Source: JAEMQF01 sp963775015
GTDB taxonomy: Bacteria > Pseudomonadota > Gammaproteobacteria > Burkholderiales > Burkholderiaceae_C
Length of the DNA: 64,000 bases
Assembly: GCA_963775015.1 (NCBI GenBank)
Contig: CAVZHI010000005.1
Span: forward strand, 1-64,000
Direction: 5' to 3'
Position 1 is the stretch's first letter. Each line of letters begins with the position of its first letter. The notes beneath the pieces are model-generated. The model was given only the letters and a program-made list of their open reading frames with translations. It ran no database searches and was not told where the DNA came from. The position numbers were made by a program, and so were the translations under genes. Positions 37,874-47,169 of the stretch are shown here, piece after piece.

Positions 37874-39871
37874 GATGTCTGCTTCGCCACTTCGACGTCG
37901 GGCTCGACTTGCGCCACGACATGTTTTGCCGGAACCTGCTCGCCCACCGCAACGTGCAGCGCCTTCACGACGCCGGCGTGCGGCGCGGCGTGCATGTGTT
38001 CCATTTTCATCGCTTCCAGGGTGAGCATCGGCTGCCCGGCGCTCACTCGGTCGCCGACGCCGACGAGCACCGCGACGACACGCCCGTTCATCGACGCACG
38101 CAGTTTGCCGTCGCCGCCAGCCGCACCCTCCTGGCGCGATGCGGCGGCGCGTGTCTGGTCTTCGATGTCGAACGATTGGCCGCGATAGCGCAACAGGAGG
38201 CGCGCGCCGTCGCGGCTGTAGACGGCGCTCTCGATCACGCCGTCGCAGGCGAAGCGCACTGCGTGCGATCCGAGGTCGAGCAACTCGAGCTCGAAACGCC
38301 GGCCGTCGATGTGGGCGTCGTAGCGGTGCGCACCGTGCTGCGTCATCGCGGCGGTGCGCTTCACGCCGTCGACCTCGAAGCGCAGGCCGATCGGCAGGCT
38401 GTTCGAGAGGCGCCGCCCCGAGCTGCGCGGATGTCTTGCGCCGGCGCTCGTTTCGAGCAGCAGCGGCGCGGCGAGCGCGGTGGCGCGCGCCTGCGTTTCG
38501 GCGTCGGGTCGCAGCAGGTCCGCGAGGTGCTCGCCGATGAACGCGGTCGTCGCGTCGCCGAGAGAGAACACCGGGTGCGCGAGGCAGCGCGCGAGAAACG
38601 CCTGGTTCGTGATCACGCCGAGCGCCACTGCGTCTTCGAGCCCATGTTGCAGCTTGCGCCGCGCTTCGTCGCGCGTCGCGCCATGGCCGATGAGCTTCGC
38701 GATCATCGAGTCATAGAACGGCGGGATTTCGGCGCCCGACTGCAATGCGTGTTCGACCCGCAGCTGCGGCGGCATCTGCCAGAGCGCGAGGGTTCCGCTT
38801 TGCGGCATGAACGACCGGCCTGCGTCTTCGGCGCAAAGGCGCACTTCGATCGCGTGCCCGTTGCACTTGACGTCAGCCTGCGTGATCGGCAGCGCGTGCC
38901 CGGCAGCGACGTGCAACTGCAGCGCCACCAGGTCCAGCCCGGTGATCGCTTCGGTCACCGGGTGCTCGACTTGGAGTCGCGTATTCATCTCCATGAAGTA
39001 GTAGTCAGCGTCCGAATCGAGCAGGAACTCGAGCGTCCCGGCGCCTTCGTACGAAATCGCCTTCACCGCGGCGACTGCGGTTGCGCCCATTCGCGCACGC
39101 AGTTCGGGCGAGACCGCCGGCGACGGCGCTTCTTCGATCAGCTTCTGGTGCCGGCGCTGCACCGAGCAATCGCGCTCGCCGAGGTGGATCGCGTTGCCGT
39201 GGCGATCGGCGAAGACCTGGATTTCGATGTGGCGTGGCGCTGCAAGCGCGCGCTCGAGGATCACGGTCGAGTCGCCGAACGCATTCTTCGCTTCCGACTG
39301 GGCGCTGCGCAGCGCTTCGGCAAAGTCGCTCGCGCTGCTCACGAGCCGCATGCCGCGCCCGCCGCCGCCGGCGCTGGCCTTGATCATCACCGGGTAGCCG
39401 ACGCGCTGCGCTTCGGCGGCGAGGCGCGTTTCGCTTTGCTCGTCGCCCTGGTACCCGGGAATGCACGGCACGCCGGCTTCGAGCATGACGCGCTTCGCGC
39501 CGGCCTTGTCGCCCATCGCCAGGATCGCCTCCGCAGACGGGCCGATGAAGACTAAACCAGGCGTCGCGGCACGCCGCCGCGAACGCTGCGTTCTCGGCGA
39601 GAAAGCCGTAACCCGGGTGCACCGCGTCGGCGCCGGTAGCGCGCGCCGCGTCGATGATCGCGTCGATGCGCAGGTAAGACTGCGCGGGCAGCGACTCGCC
39701 GATGCACACCGCCTGATCGGCTTCATGCACATGGCTTGCGTTGGCGTCGGCGTGCGAGTACACCGCGACCGTGCGGTAGCCGAGCGCGCGCGCGCTGCGC
39801 ATCACGCGCAGTGCAATCTCGCCGCGGTTTGCGACGAGGATCTTGTTGAACGGCGTCATTGCTGCGGTCAT
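37870..39871 (-). CDS. Biotin-dependent acyl-CoA carboxylase alpha subunit (frameshift near 39560)
   Basis: About 667 codons. The biotin carboxylase domain has KILVANRGEIALRVMRSA, the ATP-grasp GGGGRGMRLV and MNTRLQVEHPVTE. A biotin-carrier domain near the C-terminus carries the biotinyl Lys in EAMKMEHMH. The layout is that of propionyl-, methylcrotonyl- or geranyl-CoA carboxylase alpha chains. The frame breaks near 39560. The carboxyltransferase beta subunit is not in the window, so the substrate cannot be assigned. It is the first gene of its operon; operator site B is upstream. Confidence 0.85.
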
Positions 39872-40094
39872 GGTGGGCATGGTGTCGAGTGGCCAAGCGC
39901 GTCGCGATGGCGTTGCACCGCGCAGATTCTGCCCTGGTCGCAGCGCCGTGGTCAACCACGTAGGGGATCGAATCGCCGTCGCGGCGAGATCGCACGGCGC
40001 GGGGCGTGACCAGGCCACGCCGGACGCGGCTGACCGCGTCCAACGCGCCGCGGCGTCACAACTGGCTTGCCACCGTTGCACATTGACAGGGATG

Positions 40095-40108
40095 GTACGC
40101 ACGTGTAC
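40095..40108. promoter_or_regulatory. Operator-like palindrome, site B
   Basis: GTACGCACGTGTAC matches the GTACG-N4-CGTAC pattern with one arm base different. It sits in the 300-base gap between the divergent carboxylase operon (start 39871) and the dehydrogenase/phosphotransferase operon (start 40173). The gap has no gene. Confidence 0.55.
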
Positions 40109-40172
40109 GGTCTGGCGGTCCGCTCAGCCGCGCCGCCGGTGAGCGTGCCGCCCCACTTCAGGACACGGAACC

Positions 40173-41442
40173 ATGGACTTCACCCTGCCCATCGAGATCA
40201 GCGCCAAGCTCGCCGAGCTTGATGCCTTCATAGAAGCGCAGATCAAGCCGCTGGAGCGCGAGAACATGAAGTTCTTCGACCACCGGCGCGAATACGCGCG
40301 CACCGACTGGGAAGACGACGGCCGGCCGTGCGACGAGTGGCGTGCCCTGATCGTGGAAATGGAACACCGTGCGGACCGCGCCGGCCACCTGCGCCTGGGC
40401 CTGCCCAAGAGCTGCGGCGGCAGCGCGGCGAGCAACCTGATGATCGCCGCGGTGCGCGAGCACCTCGCGGGCAAGGGCCTCGGGCTGCACAACGACCTGC
40501 AGGACGAGAGTTCGATCGTCGGCAACTTCCCCATCGTTCCGGTGATCGCCGACTACGGCACTCCGGAGCAGAAGAAATACATCGAGGGAATCGTCACCGG
40601 CAAGATGCACCTGAGCTTCGGCCTCACCGAGCCGGGCCATGGCAGCGACGCGACGTGGATGGACACGACGGGCGTTCGCGCCACCGACGGCTCGGGCGAC
40701 TGGATCATCAACGGCATGAAGCGCTGGAACAGCCAGGTCGCACGCGCGCATGGGAACCTGGTGTTCGCGCGCACGTCGGGCAAGCCGGGCGACGCGAAAG
40801 GCATCACCGCGTTCATCGTTCCCACCAACGCGGCAGGGGCACAAGATCCTCTACAACCACTGGACGTTCAACATGCCCAGTGACCACGCCGAGACCGAGC
40901 TGAAAGACGTTCGGGTGCCCAACAGCGCGATCCTGCACAAGGAAGGCGAAGGCCTGGTCTGCGCGCAGCGCTTCGTGCACGAGAACCGGATGCGCCAGGC
41001 GGCGTCGAGCGCCGGCGCGGCGCGCTATTGCATCGCTGAGGCGGCAAAGTACGCGCGAACGCGAGTCGCCTTCGGCGAGCCGCTGGCGAAGAAGCAGGCG
41101 GTGCAGTTCCCACTCGTCGAGCTTCATGCCGAGTGCGAGCTGATTCGCAATTTCATCTTCAAGACGGCGTGGCAGATGGACCGGCAGAACCCGCTCGAGA
41201 TCAGCGACATGGTCTCGATCTGCAACTTCCGCGCGAACCGCCTCGCGTGCGAAGCCGCGGACCGGGCGATGCAGGTGCACGGCGGAATCGGCTACAGCCG
41301 CGCGTTGCCGTTCGAACACATCTACCGCCACCACCGCCGTTACCGCATCACCGAAGGCACGGAGGAAGTGCAGATGCGCCGCGTCGCGCAGTACCTGTTC
41401 GGTTTTGGCGGCAAGAAGGCGACGTCCAGCACCCCATCGTGA
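40173..41442 (+). CDS. Acyl-CoA dehydrogenase (frameshift near 40840)
   Basis: About 423 codons. It includes LSFGLTEPGHGSDATWMD, the DWIINGMKRWNSQVARAH FAD segment, RTRVAFGEPLAKKQAV and the C-terminal AMQVHGGIGYSRALPFEHI. After the one-base break near 40840 the C-terminal domain follows normally. The GTG of the next gene overlaps its stop (GTGA), coupling it to a kinase-like phosphotransferase, a pairing seen in ACAD10/11 and LvaC/LvaA systems. Probable role: oxidation or dephospho-dehydration of an acyl-CoA. Confidence 0.83.
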
Positions 41443-42500
41443 CGACGACGCAGGCCGACGCGCTGGCAAGCGGGCAGCGCGGTGTCGATTTCGACATCGC
41501 GCGGCTCGACGACTACCTGCGGAGCGCGCTCGGCAGCGGCGCCGGTGCGCTTGAAGTGCGCCGCACCGAAGGCGGGATGTCCAACCCCACTTACTACCTG
41601 CGCCGCGGCGGCTGGAAGGCGGTGCTGCGCAAGCAGCCGGCGGGCGAGGTCATGCCCTCTGCGCACGCGATCGATCGCGAATTTCGCGTCCTCACGGCGC
41701 TGCGCCAGACCGATGTACCCGTTCCCGAGCCGCTGCACTATTGCGCAGACCGCAGCGTGCTCGGAACGCCGTTCTATCTGATGGAGTGGCTGGAGGGGCG
41801 GATCTTCCTCGAATACGCGGTTCCCGGCGTCACGCCCACGCACCGCGCGGCGCTGTTCGACGCGATGGCGGCGACGATGGCGGCGATCCACCGCCTCGAC
41901 GTCAATGCGCTCGGCCTGGCCGACTACGGCCGGCCGGGCAACTACTTTGCGCGCCAGCTCAAGCGCTGGTCGCAGCAATGGTCGCTCTGGCGCCAGGGCG
42001 ATGCCGACAACCCGGCGCTCGATCAGCTCGTCGCGTGGCTCGAGGCGCGCGTGCCGAGCAGCGAACTCATCACGCTCTGCCACGGCGACTTGCGCATCGG
42101 GAATCTGATGTTCCACCCGACCGAAGCACGCGTGATCGGCGTTCTCGACTGGGAACTGTCGACGCTCGGCCATCCGCTCGTCGACGTGGCGTTCAGCGCG
42201 CAGGCGTGGCGCATGGCGCCGGACGAAAACGGCGGCTTGCTCGGCGCGCCGCTCGAAGCGCTCGGCATTCCGAACGAAGAACAGTTCCTCGAAAGCTATT
42301 ACGACCGCGCTCGGTCGCCGGAGCGAATGACGACGTTTCACAAGGCGTTTGCGATGTTCCGCGCGTCGGTCGGTGCAGCGAGCGTCGCGAGCCGCGGCGC
42401 AGGCGGCAACGCCTTTTTTCCCGACGCGGCACGAATTGGCCGCAAGCTCTCGCTCGCGTACGCGATCCGCGGCATGCAGCTGGTTCGGGAGCCGGCATGA
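41439..42500 (+). CDS. Aminoglycoside-phosphotransferase-fold kinase, ACAD10/11 or LvaA-like
   Basis: Protein of 353 residues with a kinase fold. The Brenner loop is CHGDLRIGNLMFHP, the metal-binding Asp is in VLDWELSTLGHP, and GTPFYLMEWLEGRIF forms the hinge. Proteins of this family beside dehydrogenases phosphorylate 4-hydroxyacyl-CoA in levulinate catabolism (LvaA) and in human ACAD10/11. The GTG start overlaps the dehydrogenase stop. REPIN R4 follows directly and may end the transcript. Assignment as an acyl-CoA kinase is inference from context. Confidence 0.78.
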   Translation: MTTTQADALASGQRGVDFDIARLDDYLRSALGSGAGALEVRRTEGGMSNPTYYLRRGGWKAVLRKQPAGEVMPSAHAIDREFRVLTALRQTDVPVPEPLHYCADRSVLGTPFYLMEWLEGRIFLEYAVPGVTPTHRAALFDAMAATMAAIHRLDVNALGLADYGRPGNYFARQLKRWSQQWSLWRQGDADNPALDQLVAWLEARVPSSELITLCHGDLRIGNLMFHPTEARVIGVLDWELSTLGHPLVDVAFSAQAWRMAPDENGGLLGAPLEALGIPNEEQFLESYYDRARSPERMTTFHKAFAMFRASVGAASVASRGAGGNAFFPDAARIGRKLSLAYAIRGMQLVREPA

Positions 42501-42521
42501 GAGCCACCACGCCTGGAGCAT

Positions 42522-42603
42522 CGTCATCCCGGCGAAAGCCGGGATCCACTGCTGGCCAAGGCGGCACCAGCACGCGGTGGATCCCGGCTTTCGCCGGGAT
42601 GAC
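42522..42603. repeat. REPIN-like double palindrome R4
   Basis: Two perfect 14-base-scale hairpins (CCCGGCGAAAGCCGGG and CCCGGCTTTCGCCGGG) in opposite sense, 32 bases apart. It is located between the phosphotransferase and nitroreductase genes of one strand. Confidence 0.85.
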
Positions 42604-42615
42604 AGGTCAGCAAGC

Positions 42616-43296
42616 GTGAACAGCACTCCGTCCATGAATCTGGATGAAGCGATCCGCACGCGCCGTTCGGTGCGCGGCTTCCTGCCGCGCGAAGTGCCCG
42701 ATGCGCTGCTGCGCGAGCTGTTCGCGCTTGCCCAATGGGCTCCGTCCAACTGCAACGTCCAGCCGTGGCTGCCGCATGTCGTCTCCGGCGCGGCGCTGGC
42801 ACGGTTGCGCGATGCGCTGTTGAGCGCGGGCGCGCAAGACCAGCCTATCGAACCCGACTGGCCGGCGGACGGCGTCTACCACGGCGTCTACCGCGAGCGC
42901 CAGGTGGGGGCAGCGCGCACGCTGTACGGCGCGATGGGCGTGCAGCGCCACGACACCCAAGCGCGGCGCGCAGCGTACCTGCGCAACCACGCGTTCTTCG
43001 GCGCGCCGCACGCGTTGTTCGTTTTCATGCAGCAGCCGTTCGACGCGCGCGAAGCGACCGACATCGGCATGTACGCGCAGACGCTGATGCTCGCGCTGAC
43101 GTCGCGCGGAATCGCCTCGTGCGCGCAAGGCGCGCTCGGCCTGTACCCGGCGATCGTGCGCAGGCACCTGGTCTTGCCCGGCGACCACCGGCTGCTGTTC
43201 GGCATCTCGTTCGGCTACGAAGACGCTGCGAACCCGGCGAACGCGGCGCGCGTCGACCGCGTCGACCTGGACGCTGCGGTTCGGTTTCACCGCTGA
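42616..43296 (+). CDS. Nitroreductase-family flavoprotein
   Basis: Protein of 226 residues (220 if started at the ATG at 42634). The start NLDEAIRTRRSVRGFLPREV and LAQWAPSNCNVQPW are the FMN-binding pattern of nitroreductases, and the later SCAQGALGLYP with PGDHRLLFGISFGY fits. It reduces nitro groups, quinones or enones with NAD(P)H. It lies 12 bases after REPIN R4, and upstream genes run the same way. The substrate is not known. Confidence 0.85.
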   Translation: MNSTPSMNLDEAIRTRRSVRGFLPREVPDALLRELFALAQWAPSNCNVQPWLPHVVSGAALARLRDALLSAGAQDQPIEPDWPADGVYHGVYRERQVGAARTLYGAMGVQRHDTQARRAAYLRNHAFFGAPHALFVFMQQPFDAREATDIGMYAQTLMLALTSRGIASCAQGALGLYPAIVRRHLVLPGDHRLLFGISFGYEDAANPANAARVDRVDLDAAVRFHR

Positions 43297-43356
43297 CGTG
43301 TCGGCCTGGATGAACCAACAAACCCCAATCCGCTTGTCCACTTGAATGGAGGATTC

Positions 43357-43952
43357 ATGACCACAGACTCTCTTCTCCACGCCATCGCGCTGGCCGGCGC
43401 CTTGTTCGCCGCGGGCTGCGCGGGCCCGGCGCAAGCGCCGCAGGCGCAGCAGGGCGACTGCGCTGCGCTGAAGGGCCGCCAGCTTGGCCAACAGCAGGCG
43501 ACGATCAGCGACGCGCAACTGGTTCCCGAAGCCGCAGGCGTTCCGGCGTTCTGCCATGTGAAGATGGCGCTGAACGACTCGACGCTGCGCATCGAAGCGC
43601 GCCTGCCCGTCTCGGGCTGGAACGGCAAGATGGTCGCGCTCGGCGGTGGTGGCTTCAAGGGTGAGGCGTTTCCGCCGAACCGGCCGTTTTTCAGCCCGTC
43701 GATCATCGGCGAGCGCTACGCGACGATCGCGACCAACGGCGGCTACGACTACCCGACGCGCGACGCGGGTTACTTCCAGGCGAACTTCGCCTACGACCCG
43801 GTCAAGTTCGCCGACTACACCTACCTGTCGCGCTCGACGCTGCGGGCAAGCCGGTGCAGACGCGACCAATGTGCAAGTACCCGGCGTATCCGCGCTACAA
43901 GGGCGCTGGCGACGTGAACTCGGCGGAGAGTTTCAGCTGCTCGACCCAATAA
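43357..43952 (+). pseudogene. Tannase/feruloyl-esterase-like gene with internal deletion
   Basis: The N-terminal 180 codons are a tannase-family start: lipobox-like AAGCA, CHVKMALNDSTLRIEARLP, GWNGKMVALGGGGFKGEAFP and TNGGYDYPTRDAGYFQ. The sequence then jumps near 43845 to KPVQTRPMCKYPAYPRYKGA and NSAESFSC, the usual last 30 residues. Family proteins have 500-600 residues, so about 300 residues including the catalytic Ser/Asp/His region are missing. The jump also changes the frame, with the short shared run TCGACGCTGCG at the junction. Confidence 0.75.
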
Positions 43953-43970
43953 CCCGATGAGGCGCAGCGC

Positions 43971-45122
43971 ATGGTACTGACCGACGACCAGAAAGCCCTG
44001 CAGGAGAGTGCCCGGCGTTTCGCCCGCGAACGCCTCCTGCCCGAGTACCAGAGCCGCGAGAAGCTCGGCGTTCTCGATCGTGGCCTGATCGCCGAGATGG
44101 GGCGCCTGGGTCTGCTCGGCATGGATTTGCCGCAGGAGTACGGCGGAATGGGCCAGGACGCGGTGACGACCGGGCTCATCGCCGAAGAACTCGCCTACGG
44201 CGATTTCAACGTCAGCGCGGTTCCGGTCGGCATCTCATTGAACGCGGCGATCCTGCTGCGCCACGCGCAGCCCGAGGTGATTCGCGAATGGGTGCCGCGA
44301 ATGATCCGCGGCGAAGCGGTGGTTGCAATCTGCCTCACCGAACCGCGTGGCGGCTCGGACGCGGCAAACCTGCAGATGCGCGCGCGGCGTGACGGCGACG
44401 ACTACATCATCAACGGCGAGAAGACGTCGATCACGTTCGCGGATCGCGCCGATGCCTACCTCATCTTCGCCCGCACCGGCAGCCCCGAACAGGGCGCGAA
44501 GGGCGTGAGCGCGTTCTTCATTCCTTGCGAGGGGACGAAAGGCATCTCGCGCACCCACTTCGACGACGTGGGCAGCGCGATCATCGGCCGCGGCTCGGTG
44601 TTCTTCGACGACGTTCGCGTTCCCTCTCACCTCCGCCTCGGCGACGAAGGCAAGGGCTTCACGCAGGTGATGCAGGGCTTCGACTACAGCCGCGCGCTGA
44701 TCGGTTTGCAATGCCTCGGCGCGGCCCAGGCGTCGCTCGACGAAGCTTGGGCTTACACGAAAGAGCGCGAGGCGTTCGGCCGGCCGATCGGGCAGTTCCA
44801 GGGGGTGAGCTTTCCGCTCGCCGAAGGCGAGTCGATTGTTGCCGCGGTGCGCCAGCTCTGTTATCACACGCTCGCCCTGCGCGACGCCGGGCAACCTCAC
44901 ACCAAGGAAGCGGCGATGTGCAAGTGGCTGGGGCCGAAGACCGCGTTCGACGTCATCCACCAATGCCTGCTCACTTTCGGCCACACCGGCTGGAGCAAGG
45001 ACTTGCCGCACCAGCAGCGTATGCGCGACGTGATGGGCCTGGAGATCGGCGACGGCACGGCGCAGGTGATGAAACTCATCATCGCGCGCGAGCGCATCGG
45101 GCGAGTCGCGGTGCAGTATTGA
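43971..45122 (+). CDS. Acyl-CoA dehydrogenase, intact
   Basis: Protein of 383 residues, normal for the family. It has CLTEPRGGSDAANLQMRAR, the DDYIINGEKTSITFADR FAD loop, the EREAFGRPIGQFQGVSFPLA C-domain motif and a late FGHTGWSKDLPHQQRMRD segment. It lies just downstream of the tannase fragment. The next genes (SDR, phosphotransferase, small protein) follow in the same direction, which gives an LvaC-like position. Likely dehydrogenates an acyl-CoA of the island's pathway. Confidence 0.88.
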   Translation: MVLTDDQKALQESARRFARERLLPEYQSREKLGVLDRGLIAEMGRLGLLGMDLPQEYGGMGQDAVTTGLIAEELAYGDFNVSAVPVGISLNAAILLRHAQPEVIREWVPRMIRGEAVVAICLTEPRGGSDAANLQMRARRDGDDYIINGEKTSITFADRADAYLIFARTGSPEQGAKGVSAFFIPCEGTKGISRTHFDDVGSAIIGRGSVFFDDVRVPSHLRLGDEGKGFTQVMQGFDYSRALIGLQCLGAAQASLDEAWAYTKEREAFGRPIGQFQGVSFPLAEGESIVAAVRQLCYHTLALRDAGQPHTKEAAMCKWLGPKTAFDVIHQCLLTFGHTGWSKDLPHQQRMRDVMGLEIGDGTAQVMKLIIARERIGRVAVQY

Positions 45123-45136
45123 AAAATGAAGAGCCA

Positions 45137-45206
45137 GTCATCCCGGCGAACGCCGGGATCCACTGGTTGATTTGCGCAGTGGATCCCGGCTTTCGCCGGG
45201 ATGACG
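45137..45206. repeat. REPIN-like double palindrome R5
   Basis: Hairpins CCCGGCGAACGCCGGG and CCCGGCTTTCGCCGGG in opposite sense around a short spacer. It lies between the dehydrogenase and SDR genes of the presumed operon. Confidence 0.85.
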
Positions 45207-45226
45207 GAGTGAGAGCTGGAGTCGTG

Positions 45227-46096
45227 ATGCCATACCAATCAATCTACCGTGCCGGCCTGTTCAACCGCCAGACGATCATCGTCACCGGCGGGGGCAGCGG
45301 TATCGGCCGCTGCACTGCGCACGAACTCGCGTCGCTGGGCGCGCATGTCGCGCTGGTCGGACGCACGCTCGAAAAACTCGAGAAGGTGAGGAGCGAAATC
45401 CTCGAGGACGGCGGCAGCGCGAGCGCGCACGCGTGCGACATCCGCGACGAAGCGACGGTCGGCGCGACGATCGACACGGTGCTGCAACAGCGCGGGCGCC
45501 TCGATGGCCTCGTGAACAACGCCGGTGGCCAGTACCGCACGCCGATGAAGACGATCTCGACGAAAGGCTTCGAAGCGGTCGTTCGCAGCAACCTCACCGG
45601 CGGCTTCATCTTCATGCGCGAGGCGTATACGCGCTGGATGGAAGCGAATGGCGGTGCGATCGTGAACATCATTGCCGACATCTGGCACGGCTGGCCCGAC
45701 TTCGCGCATTCGGGCGCGGCGCGCGGCGGCATGCTCACGCTCTCCGAGACCGCGGCGTGCGAGTGGGCGGCGTCGGGTGTACGCGTGAACACCGTGGCGC
45801 CGGGCGGGATTGCGTCAAGCGGCTTCGACACTTACCCTCCCGAGGCGCAGGCGAAGATCCTCGAATTCCCGCCGACGGTTCCGCTGCAGCGTTTCGGCAC
45901 CGAGGCCGAAGTGTCGTCGGCAATCGTCTACCTGCTCTCGCCCGGCGCTGCGTACATCACCGGAACGTGCACGCGTGTCGACGGCGGAACGCCGAACGCG
46001 CGTGGCACGTGGAAGTTGCAACCGCACAACCGCAGCCAGCCGTTCGAAGGCTTTCACCGCGCACGGGTTCCCGAGTTGCTGCGCCGTCCCCGATGA
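45227..46096 (+). CDS. SDR-family oxidoreductase, LvaD-like position
   Basis: Protein of 289 residues. It has IIVTGGGSGIGRCTAHELA, LVNNAGGQYRTPMKT and the VNTVAPGGIASSGFDTYPP region, ending YITGTCTRVDGGTPNAR. The usual YxxxK is not plain: the expected place reads HSGAARGGM, so the catalytic Tyr and Lys appear replaced, as in 2,4-dienoyl-CoA-reductase-like SDRs. The ATG at 45227 follows REPIN R5 closely. Its stop overlaps the start of the kinase-like gene (ATGA). Confidence 0.82.
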   Translation: MPYQSIYRAGLFNRQTIIVTGGGSGIGRCTAHELASLGAHVALVGRTLEKLEKVRSEILEDGGSASAHACDIRDEATVGATIDTVLQQRGRLDGLVNNAGGQYRTPMKTISTKGFEAVVRSNLTGGFIFMREAYTRWMEANGGAIVNIIADIWHGWPDFAHSGAARGGMLTLSETAACEWAASGVRVNTVAPGGIASSGFDTYPPEAQAKILEFPPTVPLQRFGTEAEVSSAIVYLLSPGAAYITGTCTRVDGGTPNARGTWKLQPHNRSQPFEGFHRARVPELLRRPR

Positions 46097-47169
46097 GCGC
46101 CGTGTTGAGCGGATTGAGCGAGATACTCGGGCCCATGAACCTGCTCGGCGACGAACCCGCACTCACGCGCAGAATCGCGGCGTACCTGAGCCAGCAGGTG
46201 CGGCGCCGCGTCACGGTGGGAGTCATCCGTCGTTTTCCGGTCGGATTTTCCTGGTTGACCTACTCCGTTCCGGTGCGTGGCCTGCATGGCGCCGAAGAGA
46301 GCGAAGAGCTGATCCTGCGCCTCGGCCCGGATTACGGACTGTTCGCGCCGTACAGCGCCGCGCCCCAGGTGCTCGCGATGCAATCGCTCGAAGGAAGCAG
46401 CGTACCGCTGCCGCGTGCCTACTGGAGCAGCGACGATGCGTCGATATTCGGCGCGCCGTTCATGTTCTGCGAAATGGTTTCGGGCGCCGCCGTCGTACCC
46501 TGGGTTCCGGCCGGAACACCACCGCTCGAGGAGGGCTACCGCCGTCGCCTGGGCGAGCAGTTCATCGACACGCTCGCGGCATTGCACCGTTTCGATTGGC
46601 GCGAGCGGCCGATCGCTGCGCTCGCATCGGGCATCGACGTGAACAACGCAGCGCTGCGCAACGTCGAACATTGGGAGGCGCAAATCGCGCGCTGGGCGAT
46701 GCGCCCCTATCCACTCGCCGATTGGGGCGTGCGCTGGCTGAAGGCGAACGCGCCGGTCGCGCCGCATGTGGCGATCGTTCACGGCGACTACCGTACCGGG
46801 AATTTCCTCGAGCGCAATGGGCGCATCACATCAATTCTCGACTGGGAACTCGTGCACCTGGGCGACCCGCACGAAGACCTGGGCTGGGCGAGTCTGCCGA
46901 TGTACATGGGCGGCAGCCAGCTCATCTGCCGCCTCGCCGAACCTGAGTGGTTTTACGAGCGCTACGCGCAGCAGGCGGGGATAGCCGTCTCGCCGGTCTC
47001 GCTGCGCTATTACCAGGCGCTGTCGCTCCTGAAACTTGCAGCGACGCACATGGCCGCGGCGCGCTGTTTCGAAGAGGGGCGCATCCAGGACATGCGCATG
47101 CCCGCGATGGGCAGCCAGGTCGCTGCGTGTTTGCGGCAAATGGAAAAAGTCATCGACAAGGCAGCCTGA
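46093..47169 (+). CDS. Phosphotransferase-family kinase, second ACAD/LvaA-like copy
   Basis: Protein of 358 residues with an aminoglycoside-phosphotransferase fold. The catalytic loop is VHGDYRTGNFLE, the metal-binding Asp lies in ILDWELVHLGDPHEDLGW, and GAPFMFCEMVSGAA is the hinge. It shows clear divergence from the kinase at 41439-42500. It starts within the SDR stop and is followed immediately by a small protein gene, matching the lvaA-lvaB arrangement. A role in phosphorylating a hydroxyacyl-CoA is inferred from this context. Confidence 0.8.
   Translation: MSAVLSGLSEILGPMNLLGDEPALTRRIAAYLSQQVRRRVTVGVIRRFPVGFSWLTYSVPVRGLHGAEESEELILRLGPDYGLFAPYSAAPQVLAMQSLEGSSVPLPRAYWSSDDASIFGAPFMFCEMVSGAAVVPWVPAGTPPLEEGYRRRLGEQFIDTLAALHRFDWRERPIAALASGIDVNNAALRNVEHWEAQIARWAMRPYPLADWGVRWLKANAPVAPHVAIVHGDYRTGNFLERNGRITSILDWELVHLGDPHEDLGWASLPMYMGGSQLICRLAEPEWFYERYAQQAGIAVSPVSLRYYQALSLLKLAATHMAAARCFEEGRIQDMRMPAMGSQVAACLRQMEKVIDKAA

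Noticed and set aside
37852..39555. 567-codon plus-strand frame opposite the biotin carboxylase
   Set aside because: Antisense shadow; the minus strand carries the biotin and ATP-grasp motifs.
42522..42603. Possible CRISPR repeat from the paired hairpins
   Set aside because: There are only two units in opposite orientation and no regular spacers, so it is REPIN-like.
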